Numbered from the stretch's first letter, positions 45,001-57,083 are shown. The stretch: 64,000 nt of DNA from Micromonospora sp. WMMD882 (GCF_027497255.1 NZ_CP114903.1:5146001-5210000); one strand, 5' to 3'. Notes: a model not told the origin generated them from the letters alone. Translations and numbers: made by a program.

Positions 45001-45759
45001 GTGCTGCTCTGCATCGACATCGGAAACACCAACACCGTGCTGGCGACCTTCGACGGCGACAAGCTGGCGCACTCCTGGCGGGTGAAGACCGACGCCCGGT
45101 CCACCGCCGACGAGCTGGGCCTGATGTTCCGGGGGCTGCTGGCCGGCGACGCCGTGGAGATCACCGGGGTGGCCGCCTGTTCCACCGTGCCGGCCGCGCT
45201 GCGCTCGCTGCGGACGATGCTGGCCCGCTACTACGGCGACCTGCCCAGCGTGGTCGTGGAGCCCGGGGTGCGCACGGGGGTGCAGCTCGCCATCGACAAC
45301 CCGAAGGAGGTCGGCGCGGACCGGGTGGTGAACACCCTGGCCGCGCACACCCTCTACGGCGGCCCGTCGATCGTGGTCGACTTCGGCACCACCACCAACT
45401 TCGACGTGATCAGCGCCCGGGGCGAGTTCCTCGGCGGGGCGTTCGCGCCGGGCATCGAGATCTCCTTCGACGCGCTCGCCGCGCGCGCCGCCCAGCTCCG
45501 CAAGGTGGAGGCGGCCCGGCCCCGGTCGGTGATCGGCAAGAACACCGTGGAGTGCCTGCAGTCCGGGCTCTACTTCGGGTTCGCCGGTCAGGTGGACCGG
45601 ATCGTCGAGCGGATGACGGAGGAGATCGGCGAGGTGAAGGCGGTCATCGCCACCGGCGGACTGGCCGCCCTGGTGATCAAGGAGTGCCGCACCATCACCC
45701 ACCACGAGCCCATGATCACCCTGATCGGTCTGCGTCTGGTCTACGAGCGCAACCTCTGA
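45001..45759 (+). CDS. coaX: Type III pantothenate kinase
   Basis: First step of CoA synthesis, ATP plus pantothenate to 4'-phosphopantothenate. The 252-residue ASKHA-fold protein starts with the phosphate-binding motif DIGNTNTV (residues 5-12) and has GADRVVNTLAAH and VDFGTTTNFDV. The start is GTG 45001. It works directly downstream of PanC/PanD in the same biosynthetic route. Confidence 0.96.
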   Translation: MLLCIDIGNTNTVLATFDGDKLAHSWRVKTDARSTADELGLMFRGLLAGDAVEITGVAACSTVPAALRSLRTMLARYYGDLPSVVVEPGVRTGVQLAIDNPKEVGADRVVNTLAAHTLYGGPSIVVDFGTTTNFDVISARGEFLGGAFAPGIEISFDALAARAAQLRKVEAARPRSVIGKNTVECLQSGLYFGFAGQVDRIVERMTEEIGEVKAVIATGGLAALVIKECRTITHHEPMITLIGLRLVYERNL

Positions 45760-45892
45760 GGGCGCGGGACGGGCCGCCCCGCCGCAGGCCGCGCGGGAAG
45801 GGTACGGCCGGGTAATCGGCTGCTGGGGGCCGCAGGGCCTTGAGTACGCTCTGCCGTGAACCCACCCGATTTCTCCGCTGAGGAAGCATGCC

Positions 45893-47401
45893 GTGAGCGA
45901 GCAGAACCCCGTGCCGATCGACCCCGCCGACGACCTTCCCGAGCAGATGAAGGTCCGCCGGGAGAAGCGCGACCGGCTGCTCGCCGACGGCGTCGAGCCG
46001 TACCCGGTGGGCTACCCGCGGACCACCACCCTGGCCGCCGTCCGCGCCACCTACGCCGAGCTGCCCACCGACACCGCCAGCGGCGACACCGTGTCGGTCA
46101 CCGGCCGGGTGATCTTCGTACGGAACACCGGCAAGCTCTGCTTCGCCACCCTGCGGGACGGTGACGGCACCGAGTTGCAGGCGATGCTCTCGCTGGACCG
46201 GGTCGGCGCGGAGCGGCTGGAGGACTGGAAGCGCCTGGTCGACCTGGGCGACCACGTCGGCGTCACCGGCGAGGTGATCACCAGCCGGCGGGGCGAGTTG
46301 TCGGTGCTGGCCGAGACGTGGGCGGTCACCGCCAAGGCGCTGCGCCCGCTGCCGGTGGCGCACAAGCCGCTCAGCGAGGAGGCCCGGGTCCGCCAGCGGT
46401 ACGTCGACCTGATCGTCCGGCCGCAGGCGCGCCAGATGGTACGCACCCGGGCCGCCACGGTGCGTAGTCTCCGGGACGGTCTGCACGAGCAGGGCTTCAT
46501 CGAGGTGGAGACGCCGATGCTGCAGCTCCTGCACGGTGGCGCCACGGCCCGGCCATTCGTGACGCACAGCAATGCATTGAGCACGGATCTCTATCTGCGA
46601 ATCGCCCCGGAACTGTTTCTCAAGCGGGCCGTGGTCGGGGGCGTCGACCGGGTCTTCGAGATCAACCGCAACTTCCGTAATGAGGGCATCGACTCTTCGC
46701 ACTCGCCCGAGTTCGCCATGCTGGAGGCGTACGAGGCGTACGGCGACTACGACACGATGGCCGAGCTGACCCGGAATCTGGTGCAGCGGGCGGCGATCGC
46801 CGTCGCCGGGTCGACCACGGTGACGCACGCCGACGGCCGGGAGTTCGACCTGGGCGGCCAGTGGCGCTCGGTCACCCTCTTCGGGGTCCTTTCCGAAGCG
46901 CTCGGCGAGGAGGTCACCGTCCGCACCGACCGGGCCCGGCTGGTCGAGTACGCGGACAAGGTCGGTGTCTCCGTCGACCCGAAGTGGGGGCCCGGCAAGC
47001 TCGCCGAGGAGCTCTTCGAGGAGCTGGTGGTGCCGGGGCTGACCGAGCCGACCTTCGTGCGCGACTACCCGGAGGAGACCAGCCCGCTGACCCGGGCCCA
47101 TCGCGACGAGCCGGGCCTGGCCGAGAAGTGGGACCTCTACGTCCTCGGCTTCGAGCTGGCCACCGCGTACTCCGAGCTGGTCGACCCGGTGGTGCAGCGG
47201 GAGCGGCTGGTGGCCCAGGCGTCGCTCGCCGCCCGCGGCGACGACGAGGCGATGCGGCTGGACGAGGACTTCCTCCGGGCCATGGAGTACGGAATGCCGC
47301 CGGCCGGGGGCATGGGAATGGGAATCGACCGGCTGTTGATGGCCCTGACCGGCCTGGGAATTCGGGAAACGATCCTGTTCCCCTTGGTCCGGCCGGAGTA
47401 G
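45893..47401 (+). CDS. lysS: Lysyl-tRNA synthetase, class II
   Basis: Charges tRNA-Lys. The 502-residue protein has an N-terminal OB-fold anticodon-binding domain (residues about 60-170) and a class II core with motif 2 ([13 protein letters not shown]) and motif 3 ([15 protein letters not shown]). It lacks the extra membrane domain found in LysX. The start is GTG 45893. It precedes lsr2 and clpC as in other actinobacteria. Confidence 0.96.
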   Translation: MSEQNPVPIDPADDLPEQMKVRREKRDRLLADGVEPYPVGYPRTTTLAAVRATYAELPTDTASGDTVSVTGRVIFVRNTGKLCFATLRDGDGTELQAMLSLDRVGAERLEDWKRLVDLGDHVGVTGEVITSRRGELSVLAETWAVTAKALRPLPVAHKPLSEEARVRQRYVDLIVRPQARQMVRTRAATVRSLRDGLHEQGFIEVETPMLQLLHGGATARPFVTHSNALSTDLYLRIAPELFLKRAVVGGVDRVFEINRNFRNEGIDSSHSPEFAMLEAYEAYGDYDTMAELTRNLVQRAAIAVAGSTTVTHADGREFDLGGQWRSVTLFGVLSEALGEEVTVRTDRARLVEYADKVGVSVDPKWGPGKLAEELFEELVVPGLTEPTFVRDYPEETSPLTRAHRDEPGLAEKWDLYVLGFELATAYSELVDPVVQRERLVAQASLAARGDDEAMRLDEDFLRAMEYGMPPAGGMGMGIDRLLMALTGLGIRETILFPLVRPE

Positions 47402-47474
47402 TTCCCCCGGCGCCGCCCGGAGTAGCGAGCCTACCCGTTCCGGGGAATCCACGGCCCTCGAATCGCTCGTCCTA

Positions 47475-47505
47475 TTGACGAGCGCAGCATCGCGCCCGCT
47501 ATTGT
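47475..47505 (+). promoter_or_regulatory. Putative lsr2 promoter
   Basis: TTGACG at 47475-47480 and TATTGT at 47500-47505 resemble -35 and -10 boxes with a 19-bp spacer (18 bp if the -10 is CTATTG). They lie about 40 bp before the lsr2 start in an AT-richer stretch. Confidence 0.45.
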
Positions 47506-47545
47506 GCTCTTGTTAGCAGGCGAACCTGCTCGAAAGGAATGGCAC

Positions 47546-47896
47546 GTGGCCAAGCAGATCATTCACAAGCTGGTCGATGACCTGGACGGCGGAGACGCCG
47601 ACGAGACCGTCAAGTTCGCGCTCGACGGCGTTCAGTACGAGATCGACCTCTCCAACAAGAACGCCGAGAAATTGCGGGACCTATTCGCCCCGTACGTGGC
47701 GGCCGGCTCGAAGGTCGGTCGAGGCGGCGTGGTGGTCGGTGGTCGGGCCGCGCGCGGCCGGGGCGGCGCCACCGCGGACCGGGCCCAGAACAAGGCGATC
47801 CGGGACTGGGCGAAGGGTCAGGGTCGGGAGATCTCCGACCGGGGGCGTATCCCGCAGGAGATCGTCGACGAGTTCCACGCGAAGGCCGGTCACTGA
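47546..47896 (+). CDS. lsr2: Lsr2 nucleoid-associated protein
   Basis: H-NS-like DNA-bridging protein that coats AT-rich DNA and silences foreign genes in actinobacteria. The 116-residue protein has the N-terminal oligomerisation domain (VKFALDGVQYEIDLS) and the C-terminal DNA-binding domain with the minor-groove motif R99-G100-R101 (SDRGRIPQEI). GTG 47546 follows an AAAGGA ribosome site. Its silencing role is relevant to the AT-richer patches in the secretion locus of this window. Confidence 0.95.
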   Translation: MAKQIIHKLVDDLDGGDADETVKFALDGVQYEIDLSNKNAEKLRDLFAPYVAAGSKVGRGGVVVGGRAARGRGGATADRAQNKAIRDWAKGQGREISDRGRIPQEIVDEFHAKAGH

Positions 47897-47920
47897 CGCC
47901 GACCGTCGCGACGAGTCACC

Positions 47921-47958
47921 CGACGTCGGCCCGGGGCGCCCGCTCCGGGCCGACGTCG
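47921..47958 (+). terminator. Perfect 14-bp hairpin after lsr2
   Basis: CGACGTCGGCCCGG (47921-47934) and its exact complement (47945-47958) flank a 10-base loop, 24 bp after the lsr2 stop; TT follows. It is very likely the lsr2 terminator. Confidence 0.75.
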
Positions 47959-48492
47959 TTCCACCTCACCCGCCGGCCGGCTGCGGCTCCACCGCCGGCG
48001 GCTTCGGCCCGTCCCCGGGCGGCTTCGGCCCGTTCCCGGGCGGTCGCGGTCCGCCCGCCGGCAACTTCACCTCGCCCGCCGGGCGGCCCCGGCCCGCCCG
48101 CCGGTGGCGCTGCCCGCCCGCCGGTGGCGCTGCCCACCCGGGGAATGAGGTCGCCGGGGCGGGCGTTGTCCACAGCCGGTGAAGGAGTTGTCCACAGCCG
48201 GTGAAGGAGTTGTCCACAGCCTGTGGAGGGCTGTCCGGGGCGCTGTCGGCCCGTCCACCGACCAACGGAATTTCGCTCTGCGCGTACACGCCGGGGCCCC
48301 GGAACACCTCCTGAGCGTGGACGGTTGGGTAAAACGACGCGAACCGGGCCCCGCCCGGAGACACACGACCTCAGCGGAGTCGGTCCGCGGCGATAGAGTA
48401 ATGAGGCAAGGACGCCCACCCCGGTCGTCCGCGCACCGGCCCCGCCAAGATCTTGGCTATCAAGGCGCACGGCACGTGAGGAGCACGAGGGC
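47959..48492. promoter_or_regulatory. Long clpC upstream region with GC-rich repeats and DnaA boxes
   Basis: About 530 bp without a supported gene. The first part (47985-48140) holds degenerate tandem repeats of about 21 bp built on GGCGGCTTCGGCCCG and a second pair built on CCGGTGGCGCTGCCC. Three DnaA boxes follow (separate entry). A TAGAGT at 48394-48399 could be the clpC -10, and a GAGGAG ribosome site precedes ATG 48493. Reverse-strand frames across this region are low-complexity repeats and look non-coding. Confidence 0.5.
48166..48218 (+). promoter_or_regulatory. Cluster of three DnaA boxes
   Basis: TTGTCCACA, the consensus DnaA box of high-GC actinobacteria, occurs exactly at 48166-48174, 48188-48196 and 48210-48218. 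All have the same orientation with a 22-bp period, embedded in a 22-bp tandem repeat. A partial inverted box (CTGTGGA) follows at 48221-48227. The cluster lies about 275 bp upstream of clpC. Confidence 0.7.
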
Positions 48493-51030
<2,538 letters not shown>

Positions 51031-51051
51031 CCCCTCGACGGTCGACGACAA

Positions 51052-51092
51052 CGGGTGGGGCCCGACGGCTGACAGCCGCCGGGCCCCACCCG
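51052..51092 (+). terminator. Perfect 12-bp hairpin after clpC
   Basis: CGGGTGGGGCCC (51052-51063) pairs with its exact complement (51081-51092). The loop itself contains a CGGC/GCCG pair. It begins 22 bp after the clpC stop. Confidence 0.75.
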
Positions 51093-51148
51093 TCTGCGCT
51101 CACTCGACTCACGGACGCGCGCCCCGCTGACCGGCGGCGCGACGTTCA

Positions 51149-51194
51149 CCTGGATGTGGGGGCATCCTCCCCGCCCGACACCCCCACATCCAGG
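51149..51194. repeat. 14-bp perfect inverted repeat in the clpC-mutY gap
   Basis: CCTGGATGTGGGGG (51149-51162) and its exact complement (51181-51194) flank an 18-base spacer. It sits between convergent genes and could terminate either or bind a protein. The long spacer and the existing clpC terminator make a second role plausible. Confidence 0.7.
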
Positions 51195-51216
51195 AAACGG
51201 TGGCACCCGCTTCGGC

Positions 51217-51253
51217 GGGGCGGGGCGGGGCGGGGCGGGGTAGGCGGGGCGGG
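51217..51253 (+). repeat. GGGGC tandem tract with quadruplex potential
   Basis: Five consecutive GGGG runs separated by single Cs (51217-51240), followed by two more G-runs up to 51253. The plus strand could form a G-quadruplex. It abuts the stop of the convergent mutY gene. Confidence 0.8.
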
Positions 51254-51257
51254 CGGC

Positions 51258-52163
51258 TCAGGGGAGTGGGGTGGCCTGGGGTGGGGCGTCGCCGCGCAGG
51301 CGGTAGGCGGCCTCGCCGACCGGCTCCACCAGACCGTCGGTGACCAGGGCGGCCAGCGCCCGGGAACGCTGCACGTCGTCCGCCCACACCTGGTCCAACC
51401 GGAGCCGGGTCACCGGGCCGGTCGCCTCCCGCAGCACCGCCAGCAGCAGTCCACGTACCTGACGGTCGGTGCCCGCGTACCGCTGGGGGCGGCGGGTCGG
51501 CCCGGTCGGGGCGGACCGTCCGGAGGCCCGCCAGGCGCACACCGACTCCACCGGGCAGTCCGCGCAGCGCGGTGACCGGGCAGTGCACACCACCGCGCTC
51601 AGCTCCATGAACGCCGCGCTGGCCAGCGCCGCGGCGGCCGGCTCGACGGGCAGCAGCTCCTCGGTGGCGACCAGGTCGGCCGGTCGGGTGGTGGGGCCGG
51701 CGTCAGGCTCACCGGCCACCGCGCGGGCCACCACCCGTCGGACGTTCGTGTCGACCACCGGATGCCGCTGCCCGTACGCGAAGGCCGCCACCGCCCGCGC
51801 CGTGTACGTGCCGACGCCAGGCAGGGCGAGCAACTGGTCGAGCCGTTCGGGCACCTCTCCGCCGTGGCGTTCGACGAGCGCCACGGCGCACTCGTGCAGC
51901 CGTACCGCCCGGCGGGGGTAGCCGAGCCGCCCCCACATCCGGATCGCGTCCGCGGGGCTCTCGGCGGCCAGCGCGGCCGGCACCGGCCAGCGGGCCAGCC
52001 AGGCCTCCCAGGCCGGCAGCACCCGGACCACCGGGGTCTGCTGGAGCATGACCTCGCTGACCAGGATCGCCCACGGGCTGGTCCCCGGCTTGCGCCACGG
52101 CAGGTCCCGGGCGTTCTCCTCGTACCACCGGCTGATCCGGCCGGCGAAACTGTGCTCTGTCAT
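51258..52163 (-). CDS. mutY: A/G-specific adenine glycosylase
   Basis: Base-excision repair enzyme that removes A mispaired with 8-oxoguanine. The 301-residue protein has the catalytic Glu in SEVMLQQTPV (E37), the helix-hairpin-helix LPGVGTYTARAVAAFA followed by the catalytic Asp in VDTNVRRV, and the 4Fe-4S ligands C-x6-C-x2-C-x5-C in CTARSPRCADCPVESVC. The NUDIX-like 8-oxoG recognition domain is short or absent, as in many actinobacterial MutY proteins. ATG 52163 lacks a clear ribosome site. Confidence 0.93.
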   Translation of the reverse strand: MTEHSFAGRISRWYEENARDLPWRKPGTSPWAILVSEVMLQQTPVVRVLPAWEAWLARWPVPAALAAESPADAIRMWGRLGYPRRAVRLHECAVALVERHGGEVPERLDQLLALPGVGTYTARAVAAFAYGQRHPVVDTNVRRVVARAVAGEPDAGPTTRPADLVATEELLPVEPAAAALASAAFMELSAVVCTARSPRCADCPVESVCAWRASGRSAPTGPTRRPQRYAGTDRQVRGLLLAVLREATGPVTRLRLDQVWADDVQRSRALAALVTDGLVEPVGEAAYRLRGDAPPQATPLP

Positions 52164-52260
52164 CGCGCCGCTGATGATGCCATGTCCGCAATGTCCCGCA
52201 GCGTGGGCGGTCCGGGTGGCCCGGCGCGGAGCCGAACCGCAGGTCGGGGAGAATGCCGGC

Positions 52261-52773
52261 ATGAACGAGCTGGCGATCACCGTCATCGGCCGGGACCGTC
52301 CGGGCATCGTGGCCGATGTCGCGGAGGTGCTCTCCGGGCTCGGGGCGAACCTGACCGACTCCACCATGACGCGGCTGCGTGGGCACTTCGCGATGACGCT
52401 GGTCTGTGTCGGCCCGGCCGCCGCCGAGGTCGAGGCCGCGCTCGCGGCGTTGTCCGCCGACGGCCAGCTCCTGGCGACGGTACGCGAGGTCGTCGCGGAC
52501 GGGGCCACGACCACCGGCGGCGAGCCGTACGTGGTGGCGGTGCACGGCGGGGACCGGCTCGGCATCGTCGCGTCGATGACCCGGGTGCTGGCCGACGCCG
52601 GTGGCAACGTCACCGACCTGACGACCCGGCTGACCGGGGACCTCTACGTCGTGGTGGCCGAGGTCGACCTGCCGCCGGGCGCCGCCGAGATGGTCCGGGA
52701 ACGACTGACCCGTACCGCCGCCGACCTGGGTGTCGGGGTCACTCTCCGGCCGGCCGACCCGGACCTGCTGTGA
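52261..52773 (+). CDS. Tandem ACT-domain protein (GcvR-like)
   Basis: A 170-residue protein made of two ACT domains: ITVIGRDRPGIVADVAEVLSG at residues 5-25 and VAVHGGDRLGIVASMTRVLAD at residues about 92-112. ACT pairs bind amino acids and regulate metabolism, as in GcvR of the glycine cleavage system, but the ligand here is unknown. Its stop overlaps the peptide deformylase start (GTGA), so the two are coupled. Confidence 0.88.
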   Translation: MNELAITVIGRDRPGIVADVAEVLSGLGANLTDSTMTRLRGHFAMTLVCVGPAAAEVEAALAALSADGQLLATVREVVADGATTTGGEPYVVAVHGGDRLGIVASMTRVLADAGGNVTDLTTRLTGDLYVVVAEVDLPPGAAEMVRERLTRTAADLGVGVTLRPADPDLL

Positions 52774-53330
52774 CCGCCCAGGACGTCGGCCTGGCCGGCT
52801 GGACACCGGAGGCGCTGCCCGTACCCGGCGCGGTGCGGCCGGTGGTGGCCGCCCCGCACGGCGTGCTCGGCCGGGCCGGCGACGAGGTCGACCCGACCGC
52901 CGAGGAGGTGGTCCGGCTCGCCGCCGACCTGGTGGCCACGATGCGGGTGTCGCCCGGCTGCGTCGGGCTGGCGGCGCCGCAGGTCGGTGTGGGCGCCCAG
53001 GTCTTCGCGGTGGACGTGACCGGCCATCCCAAGGCGGTGACGGCGCACGGCCCGTTCGTGCTCTGCAACGCGCGGGTGGTGGAGGCCAGCCGGTGGAAGG
53101 TCGGCCGGGAGGGCTGCATGTCGGTGCCCGATCTCACCGGTGACGTCAAGCGGGCCAGCCGGCTGGTGGTGGAGGGGCTGCTGCCCGGTTCCGGTCGTCG
53201 GGTCCGGCTGACCACCGACGCGTTCGAGGCCCGCGCCCTCCAGCACGAGATCGACCACTGTGCCGGGTTGCTCTTCCTGGACCGGGTGGCCGGCGCGCAC
53301 GCCGTCTACCAACGCAAGGTGTATCTCTGA
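52770..53330 (+). CDS. def: Peptide deformylase
   Basis: Removes the N-formyl group from nascent proteins. The 186-residue metalloenzyme has motif 1 GCVGLAAPQVG (residues 63-73), motif 2 E114-G-C116-M-S, and motif 3 H159-E-I-D-H163; C116, H159 and H163 bind the metal. GTG 52770 gives a slightly longer N-terminus than E. coli Def. It overlaps the ACT-protein gene. Confidence 0.94.
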   Translation: MTAQDVGLAGWTPEALPVPGAVRPVVAAPHGVLGRAGDEVDPTAEEVVRLAADLVATMRVSPGCVGLAAPQVGVGAQVFAVDVTGHPKAVTAHGPFVLCNARVVEASRWKVGREGCMSVPDLTGDVKRASRLVVEGLLPGSGRRVRLTTDAFEARALQHEIDHCAGLLFLDRVAGAHAVYQRKVYL

Positions 53331-53418
53331 CGGCCGGAAAGGTTGGCGCAGTGAGCCGTTCTCGCTCCGGCGCGTCGTGCCCGGTGGGCGCCCGTAACGC
53401 CGCTACCGTGGGGGCATC

Positions 53419-54183
53419 ATGCGTCTGACGGTTGGCCCTCTGCCGCCCGCCGTGTACTGGCGGCGTCGTGCCGTCGTACTTGGAGCGGGGATCCTCTTCC
53501 TCATCGTCGTGCTGTACTCGTGCACCGGGTCGCGCGACGACACCGCGGCTCCGGAGCAGCCGGGGCCGAGCCGGTCGGCGGGTGACCCCTCGCCGAGTGG
53601 TTCGGTGCTGACTCCGCAGTCAGGCGCTCCGCCGTCGCCCGTCGTGCCGGACGGAGGCGGTCCGGGGGGCGCCGGTGAGCCGTCCGCGACCGGCGCCGCG
53701 CCGCCGGCCGCCGGTGGTCCGGGTGGCGCCGGTCCGGGTGGTGGTGGCCCGGGGTCGGGTGGCACTGCCGCGCCGGGCAGCGACGACGGTGGCTGCGCCG
53801 ACGCCGAGATCTCGGTGACGCCGGTGGCGTTGCCCGCATCGGTCTCCCCGGGCGCTCCGGTCGACCTGCTTCTCAAGATCAAGAACATTTCGGACCGGAC
53901 GTGCAGCCGGGACGTCGGCGCGGACCTCCAGGAGCTCTTCGTCAAGGTCGGCGCGGAGAAGATCTGGTCCTCGGACACCTGCGGTACGGCGAAGGGGTCG
54001 GACGTGCAGTCCTTCACCCCCGGCTTCGAGCGCTCCTACACGGTGACCTGGAACGGCAGGGACGCCAGCAAGTGCGCCAGCGGGGAGGCCAGCGGCCCGG
54101 CGGTCGCGCCCGGCGCGTACCAGGTCTTCGGCCGGCTCGGCACCAAGCTCAGCGCCCCGACGAAGCTGACCATCACCGGCTGA
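53419..54183 (+). CDS. Membrane-anchored exported protein with Gly/Pro linker (hypothetical)
   Basis: A 254-residue protein with a transmembrane anchor at residues about 18-34 (VVLGAGILFLIVVLYSC), a Gly/Pro/Ala/Ser-rich linker to about residue 125, and a ~125-residue C-terminal domain with beta character and paired cysteines (SPGAPVDLLLKIKNISDRTC, then SYTVTWNGRDASKC). The domain resembles immunoglobulin-like or DUF4232-type exported modules, but the match is weak. The function is unknown. Confidence 0.75.
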   Translation: MRLTVGPLPPAVYWRRRAVVLGAGILFLIVVLYSCTGSRDDTAAPEQPGPSRSAGDPSPSGSVLTPQSGAPPSPVVPDGGGPGGAGEPSATGAAPPAAGGPGGAGPGGGGPGSGGTAAPGSDDGGCADAEISVTPVALPASVSPGAPVDLLLKIKNISDRTCSRDVGADLQELFVKVGAEKIWSSDTCGTAKGSDVQSFTPGFERSYTVTWNGRDASKCASGEASGPAVAPGAYQVFGRLGTKLSAPTKLTITG

Positions 54184-54243
54184 ACCGCGCCCACGGCAGC
54201 GCCGACCGGGTCGAGGGGGCGGACGCCGGGGGCGAGGGCAGGT

Positions 54244-55431
54244 CTAGACGTACCGCTCCAGGATCGACGCCTCGGCGAGCCGGGACAGGCCCTCCCGGAC
54301 GCCGCGGGCGCGGGCGTCGCCGACGCCGTCGACGGCCTGGAGGTCCTCCACGGTCGCGCCGAGCAGCCGCTGGAGGCTGCCGAAGTGCAGCACCAGCCGG
54401 TCGACGATGGCCACCGGCAGCCGGGGCACCTTGGCCAGCAGCCGGAAGCCGCGCGGGCTGACCGCCGAGTCCAGCGCGTCGGACGCGCCCGGGTAACCGA
54501 TGGCCTTGGCCACCGCCACCAGGTCGATCAGCTCGGTGGCGCCGAGGAGATCCAGCTCGACCAGGGCTTCGTCCAGGGTGCGGGACTTGCGCCCGGCGGG
54601 GAGGTAGTCCCGGATGACCAACGTGCGGTCGGCGTCCACACCGGCCATCAGCTCGTCCAACTGGAGAGCGAGCAGCCGGCCGTCGGTGCCCAGCTCGACC
54701 ACGTAACCGGCGATCTCGTCGGCGATCCGACGGACCATCTCCAGCCGCTGCACCACCGCCACCGCGTCACGTACGGTGACCAGATCCTCGATCTCCAGCG
54801 CGGAGAGGGTGCCGGAGACCTCGTCCAGCCGGAGCTTGTAGCGCTCCAGCGTGGCGAGAGCCTGGTTGGCCCGGGACAGGATCGCGGCCGAATCGTCAAG
54901 CACGTGGCGCTGGCCGTTGACGTAGAGGCTGATGATCCGCATGGACTGACTGACCGAGATGACCGGGTAGCCGGTCTGCCGGGCCACCCGCTCGGCGGTG
55001 CGGTGCCGGGTGCCGGACTCCTCCGTCGGGATGGTCGGGTCGGGCATCAGGTGCACCGCCGCCCGGACGATCCGGGTGCCGTCGCTGGACAGCACCACCG
55101 CACCGTCCATCTTGCAGAGCTCGCGGACCCGGGTGGCGGAGAACTCCACGTCGAGCGGGAAGCCGCCGGTGCACAGGGTCTCGACGACCTTGTCGTACCC
55201 CAGCACGATCAACGCTCCGGTGCGGCCCCGCAGGATGCGCTCCAGGCCGTCGCGCAGCGCGGTGCCGGGCGCCATCAGGGCGAGATTGGCCCGGAGCGGG
55301 TCACCGGCCCCGCCGGTGGTGACGCCGCCGGTCACGCTGACGCTGATCGGTCGGGCCGGCGAGCCCAGCGCGCCACCGCGGGCGTGCGGGGTCGCGCCGG
55401 CTGGCTTGGTGGCATCGCGGTCGGTCGGCAC
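54244..55431 (-). CDS. disA: DNA integrity scanning diadenylate cyclase DisA
   Basis: Makes the second messenger c-di-AMP from two ATP while scanning DNA for damage. The 395-residue protein has the DAC active-site motifs D109-G-A and R142-H-R, a helical spine, and a C-terminal helix-hairpin-helix DNA-binding region ([19 protein letters not shown]). The N-terminus is ~40 residues longer than in M. tuberculosis DisA if GTG 55431 is the start; an internal GTG near residue 33 would shorten it. It follows radA on the same strand; RadA is known to bind and regulate DisA in other bacteria. Confidence 0.95.
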   Translation of the reverse strand: MPTDRDATKPAGATPHARGGALGSPARPISVSVTGGVTTGGAGDPLRANLALMAPGTALRDGLERILRGRTGALIVLGYDKVVETLCTGGFPLDVEFSATRVRELCKMDGAVVLSSDGTRIVRAAVHLMPDPTIPTEESGTRHRTAERVARQTGYPVISVSQSMRIISLYVNGQRHVLDDSAAILSRANQALATLERYKLRLDEVSGTLSALEIEDLVTVRDAVAVVQRLEMVRRIADEIAGYVVELGTDGRLLALQLDELMAGVDADRTLVIRDYLPAGRKSRTLDEALVELDLLGATELIDLVAVAKAIGYPGASDALDSAVSPRGFRLLAKVPRLPVAIVDRLVLHFGSLQRLLGATVEDLQAVDGVGDARARGVREGLSRLAEASILERYV

Positions 55432-55539
55432 GCGGACAGTCTACGGACTGGCATGCGTTCGGTGCTGCCGTGGTTACTGTGATGTGTCACCTGCCCGACA
55501 CCCCTTTCACCTGCGGCGGCGCGCCCTGCGACCGGCCGG

Positions 55540-56991
55540 TCACTCCGCCGAGGCGCGGGCCGCGGCCTGCAACGCCGACCGTACGTCAGCGACCTCGACC
55601 ACGCGCATGCCCTCCGGGGCGGTGACGCCGGACGCGTCCGGCCCGCAACCGGTGGGCACCAGGGCCAGCCGGAAACCCAGCCGGGCCGCCTCGGCCAGCC
55701 GGCGGGGGACCGCCCCCACCCGGCGCACCTCGCCGGTCAACCCGACCTCGCCGATCGCCACCAGGTGCGGGGCGATGGCCAGGTTGAGCCCACCGGAGGC
55801 CACCGCCAGCGCCACCGCCAGGTCGGCGGCCGGCTCGACCACCCGGATGCCGCCGACGGTCGCCGCGAAGACCTCCCGGTCGTGCAGGGTCAGCCGCTCG
55901 GCGCGCCGCTGGAGCACGGCGAGGACCATCGCCAGCCGGGCGCCGTCCAGCCCCGAGACCGTACGCCTCGGCGAGCCGGCCACCGTCGCCCCGATCAACG
56001 CCTGGACCTCGGTGACCAGGGCCCGCCGCCCCTCCATCGCCACCGTCACGCAGGTGCCCGGCACGGGCTCGGCGTAGCGGGTCAGGAACAGCCCGGACGG
56101 GTCGGCGAGGCTGCTGATGCCCCGCTCGTGCATCTCGAAGCAGCCGACCTCGTCGGCCGCGCCGAAGCGGTTCTTCACGCCGCGGACCAGCCGCAGCGAG
56201 GAGTGCTTGTCGCCCTCGAAGTGCAGCACCACGTCGACCAGGTGCTCCAGCACCCGGGGGCCGGCGACCTGGCCGTCCTTGGTGACGTGACCGACCAGGA
56301 CGGTGGCGATGCCGCGATCCTTGGCCACCGACACCAGCGCGGCGGTGACCGCCCGGACCTGGGTCACCCCGCCGGGCACGCCGTCGGTGCCGGGGGTGGA
56401 GATGGTCTGCACCGAGTCGAGCACCAGCAGGCCCGGCTTGACCGCGTCGAGGTGCCCGAGCACCGCGCCGAGGTCGCTCTCGGCGGCCAGGTAGAGCTGG
56501 TCGTGCAGGGCGTCCATCCGCTCGGCCCGCAGCCGCACCTGGCTGACCGACTCCTCGCCGCTGACCACCAGGGACGGGCTGCCCGCCCCGGCCGCCCACT
56601 GCTGGGCGACGTCGAGCAGCAGGGTGGACTTGCCGACACCCGGCTCGCCGGCGAGCAGCACCACCGCGCCCGGCACCAGGCCGCCGCCGAGGACCCGGTC
56701 GAGCTCGGCGACGCCGGTCGGCCGGGCCTTCGCCGGGGCGGCGCTGATGGTGGCGATCGGGCGGGCCGGCTCGGCCGGCGCCCGGGAGCTGACCACCCGC
56801 CCGGAAACCGTCGGGCCGGTGACCGTGCGCTCCACCACCGAGCCCCACTCGCCGCACTCCGGGCAGCGCCCGACCCATTTCGGCGGCTGGTGGCCGCAGG
56901 CGTCGCACTCGTACGCCGGGCGTGGCTCGCGGGCCGCCCGGGATCGGGCGGGACCGGCCGCGCCGCGCGGGGTCGCTCGGGAGGTCGTCAC
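55540..56991 (-). CDS. radA: DNA repair protein RadA
   Basis: RecA-like helicase that processes recombination intermediates. The 483-residue protein has a C4 zinc finger (C29, C32, C43, C46), Walker A G115-EPGVGKS-T123, the RadA-specific KNRFG motif, and a C-terminal Lon-like fold. GTG 56991 is the start. The lpqE-radA-disA order on one strand is conserved in actinobacteria. Confidence 0.96.
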   Translation of the reverse strand: MTTSRATPRGAAGPARSRAAREPRPAYECDACGHQPPKWVGRCPECGEWGSVVERTVTGPTVSGRVVSSRAPAEPARPIATISAAPAKARPTGVAELDRVLGGGLVPGAVVLLAGEPGVGKSTLLLDVAQQWAAGAGSPSLVVSGEESVSQVRLRAERMDALHDQLYLAAESDLGAVLGHLDAVKPGLLVLDSVQTISTPGTDGVPGGVTQVRAVTAALVSVAKDRGIATVLVGHVTKDGQVAGPRVLEHLVDVVLHFEGDKHSSLRLVRGVKNRFGAADEVGCFEMHERGISSLADPSGLFLTRYAEPVPGTCVTVAMEGRRALVTEVQALIGATVAGSPRRTVSGLDGARLAMVLAVLQRRAERLTLHDREVFAATVGGIRVVEPAADLAVALAVASGGLNLAIAPHLVAIGEVGLTGEVRRVGAVPRRLAEAARLGFRLALVPTGCGPDASGVTAPEGMRVVEVADVRSALQAAARASAE

Positions 56992-57019
56992 ACCGCGACG
57001 CTAGCCAACCCGTACGACG

Positions 57020-57058
57020 AAAACACCGCCGGCGTGGGGTTGACCACGCCGGCGGTGT
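57020..57058 (-). terminator. Intrinsic terminator of lpqE
   Basis: A perfect 15-bp stem (57023-57037 with 57044-57058, 6-base loop) lies between lpqE and radA. On the minus strand it is followed by TTTTC, giving a classical intrinsic terminator just before radA. Confidence 0.85.
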
Positions 57059-57083
57059 CGTCGGTGTCCGGGGGAGGGCCGCG

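Noticed and set aside
48166..48218. A chromosome replication origin
   Set aside because: Only three boxes are present, with no AT-rich unwinding region and no dnaA, dnaN or parAB genes nearby.
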